DNA of 49,914 nt from MGIIa-L3 sp038150305 (lineage in GTDB: Archaea > Thermoplasmatota > Poseidoniia > Poseidoniales > Poseidoniaceae). Positions 25,478 to 34,437 of this stretch are shown piece by piece (the first letter of the stretch is position 1; the number at the start of each line of letters is the position of its first letter). The position numbers and the translations under genes are program-made. Where the stretch lies: positions 1 to 49,914 of the forward strand of contig JAYOTG010000011.1 of the NCBI GenBank assembly GCA_038150305.1, read 5' to 3'. The notes beneath the pieces are model-generated. The model did no database searches. It had not been told where the DNA came from and saw only the letters and a list, made by a program, of their open reading frames with translations.

Positions 25478-27196
25478 ATGGCCGACGAAGAGCTGAAGTT
25501 CGCCAGAGGCGATCTGGCCAGTGTCATGGCGGCTCATCCGCACGTTGCGGAATGGGTGCGTGACTTCGAGGCGCGGTACGGCTCGAGGCCAACGTACTAC
25601 GGTCCGCTGGACCGTGACGCCAAGAAGCAGCGTCCGCTGAACCTCATTTACATCACCAAGGAACCCATTTTTGTCCACATCTACGAGCCAAGTGACGACG
25701 AGGACGATGCCGGTCAAATCCTCTGGATCGGCCTCGAGCCGCAACTCACCGAAGAAGAGGAGAACATCCGCCGTGAGCTCGTGGAAGTCCTCCTGCAGGA
25801 AGCCCCCGCTGCTCCGAACTTCACCACCGACGATGAATTCGAAGGCATCCTTTCCCAGATGATCGACCGCTACACGGTACTCCGTCAGGACTTGCCTGTG
25901 GGCCCCCGCCGTCAGGGCCGCATGTGGGACATCCTCGGCCTTGAGGACAAGCGTCTCGCGGTCGACGAAGCGCAGCGCCAGCGTCTCCGCTACATCATCA
26001 TCCGCGACCTCATCCGCAACGGACCCCTGGAGCCGCTGCTGTCCGACGAGATGCTGGAAGACATTCACTCGGTGGGTCTGAAGTACATCCACATGGACCA
26101 CAAGGTGTTCGGGATGGTCACCTCGAACATCCGCTTCCGTGAGCGCGAGGTGCTTGCTCGCTACCTGAGGGCCATGTCCGAGCGCATCGGCCGACCGGTG
26201 TCCGACAACAAGCCCATCATCGACGGCGCCCTGCTCGACGGCTCCCGTATCAACATCATTTTCTCCGACGACGTGTCCATGCTTGGGCCGTCGTTCACCA
26301 TCCGTAAGTTCGCTGAGGAGACGATTTCGATCGTTCAGCTCATCAAGTGGGGCACGATGAGCGCTCAGGTGGCGGCGTACGTCTGGATTTGCCTCGAATA
26401 CGGCATGTCCGTGCTGGTGTCCGGTGAGACCGCGTCCGGAAAGACGACGACGCTGAACGCCATCCTCCCCTTCATCGACCACAACGTGAAGATTTACTCT
26501 GCTGAAGACACGCCTGAAGTCAAGGTCAGCCACAAGATCTGGCAGCGCCTCGTGACGCGTGACTCGAAGAACGAGGACAGCCGTGTCGAGATGTTCGACC
26601 TGCTCAAGGCCGCCCTGCGAAGCCGTCCTCGATACATCATCATCGGTGAGATCCGAGGTGTGGAAGGCGCCACCGCCTTCCAGGCCATGCAGACGGGTCA
26701 CCCTGTCATCGCCACCTTCCACGCATCCTCCATCGTGAAGATGATTCAGCGGTTTACAGGTGACCCGATCAACGTCCCCATTCGTTTCTTTGACAACCTC
26801 AACTTCGCGCTCTTCCAAGAAGTGGTCGAAGCACCGGGTGGCGGCATCGCCCGTCGCATCACGGGTGTGGACGAGGTCATCGGTTACAACAAGCACAGCG
26901 ACGGTGTGCTGACGCGTGGTATGTTCGAGTGGGACCCGGTGAAGGACAAGCACTACTTCCGTGGTATGTTCCAATCGCATTTGCTCGAGAACAAAATCGC
27001 CGCCATGGCCGGATTCTCGAACAAGCGTGACATCTACGACGAGCTCGAGCGCCGTCGTCAAGCCATTCAAGACATGGCGGACCGCGACTTGACGCACTAT
27101 GACGACGTCTTCGGTTTGTTGAACGTCTACTATCAGAGCGGTTGGGATGCGTTCCGATCGGCGGTCAACACGTGGGTCAGCGTGAACGACCGTTGA
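25478..27196 (+). CDS. arlI: ArlI, archaellum assembly and rotation ATPase
   Basis: A 572-residue ATPase of the type II/IV secretion family that powers archaellin export and filament rotation. Walker A is GETASGKT at residues 316-323, the Walker B region is YIIIGEIRG near 386-394, and the His box is TGHPVIATFHA near 406-416. The length agrees with ArlI. The ribosome binding site is a strong GAGGAGG, 13 bases after the arlH stop. A long open frame on the opposite strand here is a GC-codon shadow. Confidence 0.97.
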   Translation: MADEELKFARGDLASVMAAHPHVAEWVRDFEARYGSRPTYYGPLDRDAKKQRPLNLIYITKEPIFVHIYEPSDDEDDAGQILWIGLEPQLTEEEENIRRELVEVLLQEAPAAPNFTTDDEFEGILSQMIDRYTVLRQDLPVGPRRQGRMWDILGLEDKRLAVDEAQRQRLRYIIIRDLIRNGPLEPLLSDEMLEDIHSVGLKYIHMDHKVFGMVTSNIRFREREVLARYLRAMSERIGRPVSDNKPIIDGALLDGSRINIIFSDDVSMLGPSFTIRKFAEETISIVQLIKWGTMSAQVAAYVWICLEYGMSVLVSGETASGKTTTLNAILPFIDHNVKIYSAEDTPEVKVSHKIWQRLVTRDSKNEDSRVEMFDLLKAALRSRPRYIIIGEIRGVEGATAFQAMQTGHPVIATFHASSIVKMIQRFTGDPINVPIRFFDNLNFALFQEVVEAPGGGIARRITGVDEVIGYNKHSDGVLTRGMFEWDPVKDKHYFRGMFQSHLLENKIAAMAGFSNKRDIYDELERRRQAIQDMADRDLTHYDDVFGLLNVYYQSGWDAFRSAVNTWVSVNDR

Positions 27197-27209
27197 AGGG
27201 GGCATCACG

Positions 27210-29018
27210 ATGGAGCGCATGCCGATTTGGCACATCGCCCTCCGCCGGCTCGAAATGCCGTTTCCGCGCTACCTGGCCTTCTTCGTCGGCGGTGCCGCCC
27301 TCACCGGGCTGATCAGCGCCATCGTGCTCATTTTCTCGACGGGGGGCTTCACCGAAGGGGCGCTTTTTTCGGGATTGGCCGGCATCACTCTGCTCGTCAC
27401 GCTCCCCCTCATCCTCGCGGCTTCCGCAGCCGTCTATCCCCTGCTCGAGGTTCAGCGTGCTGCGAACCGCATTGAGAAAGAGATGCACATGGTCATCACG
27501 CGCATGGGCATCCTTTCGCTGGGTGAAGTTGGCGCGCAATCGATGTTTGACATCCTGAAACAAATGCGTGACTACGGTGAACTGGCCAGCGAAGTCAAGC
27601 GCATCGAGACGCTGGTGGACAAGTGGCACACCGCCCTTCCAGAGGCAGCCCGAATCGTGGCGCAACAATCGCCTTCTCCCCTGTGGACGGATTTCCTCGA
27701 CCGAATGGCCTTCTCCATCGAGGCAGGCCAACCCATTGACGAGTTCATGCGCTCCGAGCAGGAGACGGTGGCTGAGCAGTACACCACCCTCTACGACACG
27801 CGCCTCGAAAGCGTGGACACCATGCAGGAGATTTATGTCTCCATGGTCACGGCGGGGTTGTTCGGCCTGGTCATCGCCGGCATCCATCTCGTGCTCTTCG
27901 AGGTCGGCTCCGCCAGCGACACGCCGATCGAAGTGGCCAGCCGGCTCCGCTTCCTGATCTTGGCGTCCCTGATGTTCATCTTGGTCAACATCGGTGCCGT
28001 GTTCGCCTTCCGGGCCACGATTCCTGACGATGCCACCTTCGCGCGTGATGAACTTGAGACGCCCTTCCGCATCAACGCGCGTCGAGCCCTGCTTGCCTCG
28101 GGAGCGGTGACCCTCGGCTTGCTGTTCCTGACGAGCATCGTGGTGGTGATTTACTGGAGCGCCATCGGTGAAGGCTGGGACAAGTACGGGCTGCTGTTGC
28201 TGGCCATCCCCCTGACGCCGATGCTGATTCCATCTTCGCTCATCATGCGCGAGGAGCGTCAAGTGTTGCGCCGGGACGAGACCTACCCTGACTTTATTCG
28301 CGCATTGGGCGGGACCGCTCAAGCCCGTTCATCGGAACCGTCGGCGACCATCAAGGCCCTTCGAGGCATCGATTTCGGTTTGCTTGATTCGTCCATCGAT
28401 CGCCTCGAGAAGCGGCTTTCCACCCGCATCAATTCCGACCGGGCTTGGGATTACTTCAACGCCGACACCAACTCCGCCGTGATTTCCAGGTACACGCGCA
28501 TCTACATCGAAGGGTCGCAATCCTCCGGCCAGCCGGCTCAAACCGCGGAAATGGTGTCGCGGTCGGTCGGCAACCTGCTGTCGCTGCGCAACCGCCGTTC
28601 CCTCTCGGCCAACACCATGTGGGGCGTGGCCATCGGCCTGCTCATCGCCAGCGTGACCTCGCTCAACGTGACCATCGCCATCGTGCTTCAGTTGGGTGAG
28701 GCGGTCGCCGGCGTGGCTTCTGGCATCACCGACAACGCCGACGTTTCTGCGCTCGCTGATTTCGGAGCAGGCATTGCGTTGCCCATCATGGAAGATTCAT
28801 CCTCAGTGGAAACGAACATTCGCATGTTCAAGATCATCGTGTCCATCCTGATCCTTGGCCAAGTGACCGCTGTGTCCCTCATCGCCACGCGCTTGCGCGG
28901 CGGTGGTCTGACCAGTGCTTTGGGCCAAGCCATCCAATTGTTGTGGGTGGCGGGCATTGCTTCCTTCATCACGGCCGTGTTGCTTGAACGCGCCTCGTCG
29001 GTCTTTGGCATCGGCTGA
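27210..29018 (+). CDS. arlJ: ArlJ, archaellum platform membrane protein
   Basis: A 602-residue polytopic membrane protein on which ArlI acts. It has two hydrophobic helices near the N terminus (AFFVGGAALTGLISAIVLIF and a following one), a cytoplasmic GspF/T2SSF-like helical domain (VDKWHTALPEAARIV, then FLDRMAFSIEAG), a cluster of helices in the middle, a second T2SSF-like region around residues 350-470, and helices at the C terminus. It is the last gene of the series and abuts, end to end with no spacer, the convergent endonuclease III gene. No prepilin peptidase (ArlK) is present here. Confidence 0.95.
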   Translation: MERMPIWHIALRRLEMPFPRYLAFFVGGAALTGLISAIVLIFSTGGFTEGALFSGLAGITLLVTLPLILAASAAVYPLLEVQRAANRIEKEMHMVITRMGILSLGEVGAQSMFDILKQMRDYGELASEVKRIETLVDKWHTALPEAARIVAQQSPSPLWTDFLDRMAFSIEAGQPIDEFMRSEQETVAEQYTTLYDTRLESVDTMQEIYVSMVTAGLFGLVIAGIHLVLFEVGSASDTPIEVASRLRFLILASLMFILVNIGAVFAFRATIPDDATFARDELETPFRINARRALLASGAVTLGLLFLTSIVVVIYWSAIGEGWDKYGLLLLAIPLTPMLIPSSLIMREERQVLRRDETYPDFIRALGGTAQARSSEPSATIKALRGIDFGLLDSSIDRLEKRLSTRINSDRAWDYFNADTNSAVISRYTRIYIEGSQSSGQPAQTAEMVSRSVGNLLSLRNRRSLSANTMWGVAIGLLIASVTSLNVTIAIVLQLGEAVAGVASGITDNADVSALADFGAGIALPIMEDSSSVETNIRMFKIIVSILILGQVTAVSLIATRLRGGGLTSALGQAIQLLWVAGIASFITAVLLERASSVFGIG

Positions 29019-29690
29019 TCAACGGCGTCGAGCCTTGGCGTTCATTCGCCGTTCTTCCTCGACGCGCCTCTTCGTGGCCGCCCAACTGCAGATGGGGCAT
29101 GTGGAGAGGTCATGCCATCGTGCGGGGCAATGTTCCCGTCCGAAGAAGATGATCTGCAGGTGAAGATCGTTCCAGCTTTCCCTCGGGAAGACGGCTTTGA
29201 GGTCCCGTTCGGTCCGCTCGACGTTGGTCCCGTTGGACAGCCCCCATCGAGCAGCAAGCCGGTGGATGTGGGTGTCGATCGGGAAGGCCGGGACGCCAAA
29301 GGCCTGAGCCATGACCACACCCGCGGTCTTGTGGCCCACGCCGGGAAGGGCTTCCAACGCCTCAAAGGAGGCAGGGACGTTGCCGTCGTGGTGCTCGAGA
29401 AGCATCTCCGAGAGCCGCTTGATGTTCTTGGCCTTCGTGGGTGCAAGGCCGACGTAGCGGATGAGGGACTGGATGACGTCCACGTCCAAGGCGGCCATGG
29501 CCGCCGGCGTCGGCCCTGCTTCAAACAACGCCGGCGTGACTTCGTTGACCTTCAGGTCCGTGGTTTGGGCGGACATCAGGACCGCGATGAGCAGTTCGAA
29601 GGGATTCCTGTGGTCCAGCGGAACAGGTGTCTCCGGATACATCTCATCGAGCATCGCTTTGATGCGGATGGCTTTCTCTGCTCGCTTCAT
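29019..29690 (-). CDS. nth: Endonuclease III
   Basis: A 223-residue base-excision-repair glycosylase/AP lyase for oxidised pyrimidines. The helix-hairpin-helix is LPGVGHKTAGVVMA, whose lysine is the catalytic one, followed by the catalytic aspartate in FPIDTHIHRLA. The C-terminal iron-sulfur region reads EHCPARWHDLSTCPICSW. It holds only three cysteines, with 9 rather than 6 residues between the first two and no fourth downstream. The cluster may therefore be altered or absent. The gene is divergent from TBP, whose TATA box on the reverse strand could also serve this gene. Confidence 0.94.
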   Translation of the reverse strand: MKRAEKAIRIKAMLDEMYPETPVPLDHRNPFELLIAVLMSAQTTDLKVNEVTPALFEAGPTPAAMAALDVDVIQSLIRYVGLAPTKAKNIKRLSEMLLEHHDGNVPASFEALEALPGVGHKTAGVVMAQAFGVPAFPIDTHIHRLAARWGLSNGTNVERTERDLKAVFPRESWNDLHLQIIFFGREHCPARWHDLSTCPICSWAATKRRVEEERRMNAKARRR

Positions 29691-29745
29691 GACCCCTGCA
29701 CCACGCCAAAACCTGCTCGACTCGACAAATCTACGTCGGCCCGTT

Positions 29746-29754
29746 CTTTAAATA
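29746..29754 (+). promoter_or_regulatory. TATA box of the TBP gene
   Basis: CTTTAAATA is a near-consensus archaeal TATA box ending 23 bases before the TBP start codon at 29777. Initiation about 25 bases downstream would fall at the ATG, implying a leaderless transcript; no ribosome binding site precedes this gene. Read backwards (TATTTAAAG) it might also serve nth. Confidence 0.75.
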
Positions 29755-29776
29755 CGGGTGGTCGGTCACAACGTCC

Positions 29777-30391
29777 ATGACCACCGATGAAGAGCGCCTG
29801 ACTGTGGTGAACGTTGTTGCGAGCACCCGCGTTGCCGAAGAACTCGACCTGCCCGACATCGCCATCCAACTCAACTGTGAGTACGAGCCCGAGCAGTTCC
29901 CGGGTGTTGTGTACCGTGTCGTTGACCCCAAGCTCGCCATCCTCATGTTCCGCTCCGGTCGTGCCGTGTGCACCGGTGGAAAGGATGAGCAGAACATCCA
30001 GACCGGCATCGAGCGCATGATCGCCGATCTCCGCGCCGCGGGCATCACCACCTGGGAAGTCGAGGACGTCGAGATCGAGGTCCAGAACATGGTGGCCACC
30101 TACGCCCTCCACTACCCTGTGGACTACGACGGCAAGGACAAGTTCACCGGCGAGCCCCTCGCCGACGCACCCCGCAAGTTGAACCTCAACCACCTCACCT
30201 TCCACCTGCCCTTCGACAAGGTCGAGTACGAGCCGGAGCAGTTCCCAGGCCTGATTTACCGCCTTGATTACCCCAAGGTCGTCTGCCTGATCTTCGGCAG
30301 CGGCAAGATGGTGATCACCGGCGCCCGCCACAAGGACGAGATCCTCGAAGCGGTTGAGATCATCAAGGACGAACTCGCCGACCTGCTCTGA
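29777..30391 (+). CDS. tbp: TATA-box-binding protein with an insertion in the second repeat
   Basis: A 204-residue general transcription factor that bends promoter DNA and recruits TFB. The two direct repeats are clear: VVNVVASTRVAEELDL...YEPEQFPGVVYRV and VQNMVATYALH...YEPEQFPGLIYRL, each with the SG-x-x-V-x-TG segment. The four phenylalanines expected to kink DNA are present (QFPG and MF/IF in each repeat). Typical archaeal TBPs have about 180-190 residues. Here about 20 extra residues (YDGKDKFTGEPLADAPRK) sit between the first strand and first helix of repeat 2. An acidic N terminus is present; a long acidic tail is not. Confidence 0.97.
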   Translation: MTTDEERLTVVNVVASTRVAEELDLPDIAIQLNCEYEPEQFPGVVYRVVDPKLAILMFRSGRAVCTGGKDEQNIQTGIERMIADLRAAGITTWEVEDVEIEVQNMVATYALHYPVDYDGKDKFTGEPLADAPRKLNLNHLTFHLPFDKVEYEPEQFPGLIYRLDYPKVVCLIFGSGKMVITGARHKDEILEAVEIIKDELADLL

Positions 30392-30393
30392 GT

Positions 30394-30756
30394 GTGACGC
30401 TTTTGCGTCGCAACATGGCCACGCTGGTCTATGTGCTCCACGTCCTCGTGCTCGCTTACGGCGCCTTGGGCTGGATGCTGCCCATGCCCGGCCCTGCCAT
30501 TCACCTTGTGTTCTTGCTCGCGGTCCGCTACCACTGGCACGTGACCGGTGGATGCGTGTTGACCGAGTTGGAGAAGCACTACCTCGGGATGCCTCCAGAA
30601 ACCGACCGGCATTTCACCCGGGATCTTCTGCGAAGGATGGGCTTCCGCCACATCGACGACGAGGCGGCCTACAAGGTGCTCACAGCGGGCCTTGGAGCCT
30701 TTGCTGCCATGGACTCGGTGTTCATCGTTTCCGCCATCATCGGGGCGTTCAATTAA
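30394..30756 (+). CDS. Small membrane protein, DUF2784-like
   Basis: A 120-residue protein with about three hydrophobic segments: LVYVLHVLVLAYGALGWMLP, a second starting at AIHLVFLLAV, and one at the C terminus (AMDSVFIVSAIIGAF). The layout HxL...GW followed by GGCVLTELEKHYLG recalls DUF2784 membrane proteins, whose function is not known. The GTG at 30394 lies 3 bases after the TBP stop; the ATG at 30415 is an equally reasonable start and gives 113 residues. It is probably co-transcribed with tbp. Confidence 0.7.
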   Translation: MTLLRRNMATLVYVLHVLVLAYGALGWMLPMPGPAIHLVFLLAVRYHWHVTGGCVLTELEKHYLGMPPETDRHFTRDLLRRMGFRHIDDEAAYKVLTAGLGAFAAMDSVFIVSAIIGAFN

Positions 30757-30780
30757 GGGCAGAAGCGCACCTCGCGGTGC

Positions 30781-33700
30781 ATGAACGCCCCGCGCACGGC
30801 CGTCTGCCTGCTTCTGCTCGGCATTTTTCTCTCGGCGTTGCTTTCACCGATGGTGCAACCTCCAGCACCGACATCGGTTCTCGACGACATGACGTCGCCT
30901 GCTCAGTCGTCTGGAACAGCCTCCGTGGACGAGGTTCCAACATGGCGCGTCGGGGACGAATGGGTGTATGCCACTGGATTTGACGTCGCCACCCTCATCG
31001 CCAACTCCGGCGTCTCAGCCAGCGTCAACACGCTGTCCGGCGACACCACGATGTATGTCGAAACCATCGGGCTTGAACCGATGAACGACGCGTCGGCCAC
31101 AAACGTGGTGGCCTACACGATGAGCATCAGCGGTGATTTCACGTCCGGCAACAACGGAGCGACCTTCAACGGTGTCTCTGGGAGGCTGGACATTGAGTAC
31201 CGAGGTTTGGACGTGATTCGAGCCTCGGATATGGCGACCATCGATTCGAGTTTCGACCTTCTGGTTGAATTCGCACCGTTTAATCTCGGGTTTCTTCAGT
31301 TCACCATCGCAGATTTGACCTTCGATACAGAATACTCACCCGCGAAAGAAAACCGCGACCATCCAGTGCGCTCAGGTGACAACTGGTCGCATGCTTACAC
31401 GCAAACCACCACGGTCAGCGGGTCCTCGGATTACTTCGATCCCAGTGATTTCGATACGAGCACTCAGGAAAACACCACGTGGGAGGTCACCGATTCGGGT
31501 GTCCCCACGGCGCAGGACGGGTACTCCGTGGCGTACACCGGCTGCGACGACTCGTACAAGATCAACCAGTGGAACACCACCGGCTCAGCCACCGGGTTCG
31601 AATGGTATTGTCCCGCGGCCCGTGGACCATCTTGGATCCGCGTCCAACAATCGGCCGGCTTCCAAATCGACTGGACGCTGAAGGAATACATCCCAGAGGA
31701 CTCCTACAACGTCGTCAATTCTGGCGATCCAGGTGCCCGTTGCACCACGCTGGAGTTGAGCGGACAGTACCCTGCGTACTTGCCGTCGAGCACGGTGAAC
31801 ATCGACGTCGATTACGTCATCACCCCCGCGGCGTATTCGGCGTGTTTCTCTGACCAAGTTAACCGGTACGATTCGGCCTACATGGAATACAGCATCGCCG
31901 GAACGACCAGTTCGGTGAATTTCGACACCACGTCGAGTCCGTCCACCACCCAAGAAAGCCGTTGGAGCGGGATCGCGTGCTGCACCTATACCGTGCCGAC
32001 GGTCACGGACGGCTCGCCGGCCAACGACGACCACTCCAGCGACGGCATCGTGGCCTTCGACGCACAGAACGGCGTGGTCGGCGTGTACACCGTCGTGGTC
32101 GACCTCAGCATCGTGGGCGTGGACCTCTTGCCGTTGGAGAACGGCATCGTGGTGGACCGCACCCGTGACGGCGTCACCACTCGGCTTGGTCCAGGTGACA
32201 TGCTGGCTGGCATCGACGGCGACGACATCGAAATGACGGTCCTCATCGCCAACCGTGGCATCCTTGACGTAGGTGGGAGCAACGCCATCGCCACCGCATG
32301 GTGGAACGGTACCAACCCTTCCACGAAGTTGCAGGCGGGTCCTGTCGGCGCTTACGGGCAAACCGGCCTGACGTTCGGCTTCCGAGTGGCCTCGGCCGAC
32401 ATTGGCCAGCCCACAGCGGTCGAAGTCCTCACCGATGCCTCGGCGATCGGCGCCACCGACGGGAACGCGTCGAACGATTTCCTGTCGATTCCCTTCTTCG
32501 TTGGCACCCTGCCCACAGCGAACCTGACCTGGGAGGAGGGGCGGTCCACAGGCGAAGAGGTGTTGATTAACGCCTCCGGGAGCTTCGATGAAGACGGCGG
32601 TGACGTGCGCTGCGTCTTTACCGTGGTCAACTCGCTCGGAACGCAGACCGGACTTGAGGAAGACGACTGCACCCTCGCATGGACGTGGAACGACGGTGGC
32701 GCGTGGAGCGTTACCGTCGACGTCATCGACGAAGAAGGCGACGTCAGCGTCGCCACGGGCGAAGTCATTGTGCTCAACCGCGCGCCTGAGGTGGTCATTG
32801 AAGCCCCGGCTCAGGTGGCTGCACGGTCCTCGGCCACCGTTCGTGTCGTGGAGGCCTACGACAACGACACGGTCTCCCCGGCCGGACTTGACGTGCTGTT
32901 CTCGTGGTCCGGCGTCGTGTGCGAAGAAGGCAGTTCTTCGGACCGCTGCACCTTCTCTCCCTCCGACGAGGGCCTGACCGTGGTGACGCTCACCGCAACG
33001 GACGATGATGGTGCGAGCACGGTCGTGAACGCGACCGTGGAAGCCACGAACATCGCGCCTTCCCTGGACACCATCGCCCTGTTCCGCAACGGCACCGAAG
33101 TACCGGTCATCGACGGCTGGATCGTCGACGAGGACGAGCCCATTGGGCTCTTGGTGCAGGCCGATGACACACCCAACGACCTCTCCTCATTGGCCGTCCT
33201 TTGGGACCTGTCGGACTTGGTGGACGGACTTGAGCAGGGCACCGTTGGGCCCGTCTCGTCCATCGAGACCTCGTGGCCGGTGTCCGGCACCCATCGCGTG
33301 AGCGTGCAGGCCATCGACGACGATGGCGTGGCGTCGGGCACCCTCGAGGCCGACGTGGTGGTCCGCAACGTGGCGCCGACCATTGAGAGCCTCGACCCGA
33401 CGGTGGCCGTCTACGAAGACGAGGTGCTGAAACTCGGCGTCGTCGTTGACGACACGGCTTCGGATCTGCTGAACTTGACCACATGCTGGGACCTTGATGC
33501 GCGCATCGACACCGATAACGACGGCGGTGCCACCAACGACTGCGACGTCGAAGGCGTGACCCTCGAACAGATTTGGTCCGAAGCCGGAACCCGGCTCATC
33601 ACGGCCTTCGTGGTCGATGACGATGGCGCCATGGCCAGCACCAACACGACGCTCACGATCGTCAACCTCCGTCCCACGGCGGTCATCTCGTCAGCAACCA

Positions 33701-34428
33701 ACCTCTCGAACCTCGTGGAGGGAGATTGGCTCAACTTGACGGCAGCAGACTCCTTGGACACCGAATCCGACCTCATTACGCTGACGTATGTGTGGGACAC
33801 GGACGCCCTGCCCGGTGCGATCGACAGCACCCTCCCCATCTTGCAACTCGAGGCGCTCGCGCCAGGCACCTATTCGGTCAACCTGACCGTCACCGATGAC
33901 GACGGAGCATCGCATTCGATGAACGTGCAATTGGTGGTGGCCGAAGCACCGACCAACAACCCCATCGCATGGGCGGTGAAGGAATTCGGGATGACGACGA
34001 CCATCATCATCGGCGTGCTCGGGGTGGTCATCCTTGGATTGGTGAGCATGCTTGTCTTGGGCCGTCGAGGCGGCGTCGAGGAATTGATCGAAACCAAGTC
34101 GTCGTCGGTGTGGGACCAGGCGCCTGTCGCCGCCACCTTCGGAGCCGCGCCCGCAGCGCCGCTGCCTGCGCCGACACCTGCGCCCATGGCGCCCATGCCA
34201 GACATGAACGCGCAGCCCGCTGCTGCTCCGGAACCCGCGCCTGTTCAGGCAGGACCCCCGCTCCCCGCCTCTGGTCTTCCACCCGGATGGACGATGGAAC
34301 AGTGGGCCTTTTACGGCGAAAAGTGGCTTGAGGCCAACGCCCCGGCCGCCCAGGCTCCAGCGTACGCTGCGCCACAGCCAGCGGCTCCGGCAAACTTGGA
34401 CAACCTCCTTGACGGTCTGGATTTGTGA
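30781..34428 (+). CDS. Secreted membrane-anchored surface protein with PKD-like domains
   Basis: A 1215-residue protein with an N-terminal signal peptide (TAVCLLLLGIFLSALLSPMV). Residues about 40-420 are a beta-rich region with paired cysteines. Residues about 580-1060 hold roughly five PKD-like repeats, recognisable by DxDG.....W.......G....V..DDDG units such as VSVQAIDDDGVASGTLEADV. A membrane helix (TTTIIIGVLGVVILGLVSML) follows, then an Ala/Pro-rich cytoplasmic tail. The tail carries the motif LPPGWTMEQWAFYGEKWLEAN and ends LDNLLDGLDL. PKD domains mediate protein-protein or protein-carbohydrate contacts at surfaces. The SepF-like gene follows after 9 bases. Confidence 0.85.
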   Translation: MNAPRTAVCLLLLGIFLSALLSPMVQPPAPTSVLDDMTSPAQSSGTASVDEVPTWRVGDEWVYATGFDVATLIANSGVSASVNTLSGDTTMYVETIGLEPMNDASATNVVAYTMSISGDFTSGNNGATFNGVSGRLDIEYRGLDVIRASDMATIDSSFDLLVEFAPFNLGFLQFTIADLTFDTEYSPAKENRDHPVRSGDNWSHAYTQTTTVSGSSDYFDPSDFDTSTQENTTWEVTDSGVPTAQDGYSVAYTGCDDSYKINQWNTTGSATGFEWYCPAARGPSWIRVQQSAGFQIDWTLKEYIPEDSYNVVNSGDPGARCTTLELSGQYPAYLPSSTVNIDVDYVITPAAYSACFSDQVNRYDSAYMEYSIAGTTSSVNFDTTSSPSTTQESRWSGIACCTYTVPTVTDGSPANDDHSSDGIVAFDAQNGVVGVYTVVVDLSIVGVDLLPLENGIVVDRTRDGVTTRLGPGDMLAGIDGDDIEMTVLIANRGILDVGGSNAIATAWWNGTNPSTKLQAGPVGAYGQTGLTFGFRVASADIGQPTAVEVLTDASAIGATDGNASNDFLSIPFFVGTLPTANLTWEEGRSTGEEVLINASGSFDEDGGDVRCVFTVVNSLGTQTGLEEDDCTLAWTWNDGGAWSVTVDVIDEEGDVSVATGEVIVLNRAPEVVIEAPAQVAARSSATVRVVEAYDNDTVSPAGLDVLFSWSGVVCEEGSSSDRCTFSPSDEGLTVVTLTATDDDGASTVVNATVEATNIAPSLDTIALFRNGTEVPVIDGWIVDEDEPIGLLVQADDTPNDLSSLAVLWDLSDLVDGLEQGTVGPVSSIETSWPVSGTHRVSVQAIDDDGVASGTLEADVVVRNVAPTIESLDPTVAVYEDEVLKLGVVVDDTASDLLNLTTCWDLDARIDTDNDGGATNDCDVEGVTLEQIWSEAGTRLITAFVVDDDGAMASTNTTLTIVNLRPTAVISSATNLSNLVEGDWLNLTAADSLDTESDLITLTYVWDTDALPGAIDSTLPILQLEALAPGTYSVNLTVTDDDGASHSMNVQLVVAEAPTNNPIAWAVKEFGMTTTIIIGVLGVVILGLVSMLVLGRRGGVEELIETKSSSVWDQAPVAATFGAAPAAPLPAPTPAPMAPMPDMNAQPAAAPEPAPVQAGPPLPASGLPPGWTMEQWAFYGEKWLEANAPAAQAPAYAAPQPAAPANLDNLLDGLDL

Positions 34429-34437
34429 GGGGTCGTC

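Noticed and set aside
25448..27235. A 595-codon open frame antisense to arlI
   Set aside because: High GC with strong third-position bias opens long shadow frames; the sense strand encodes a textbook ArlI.
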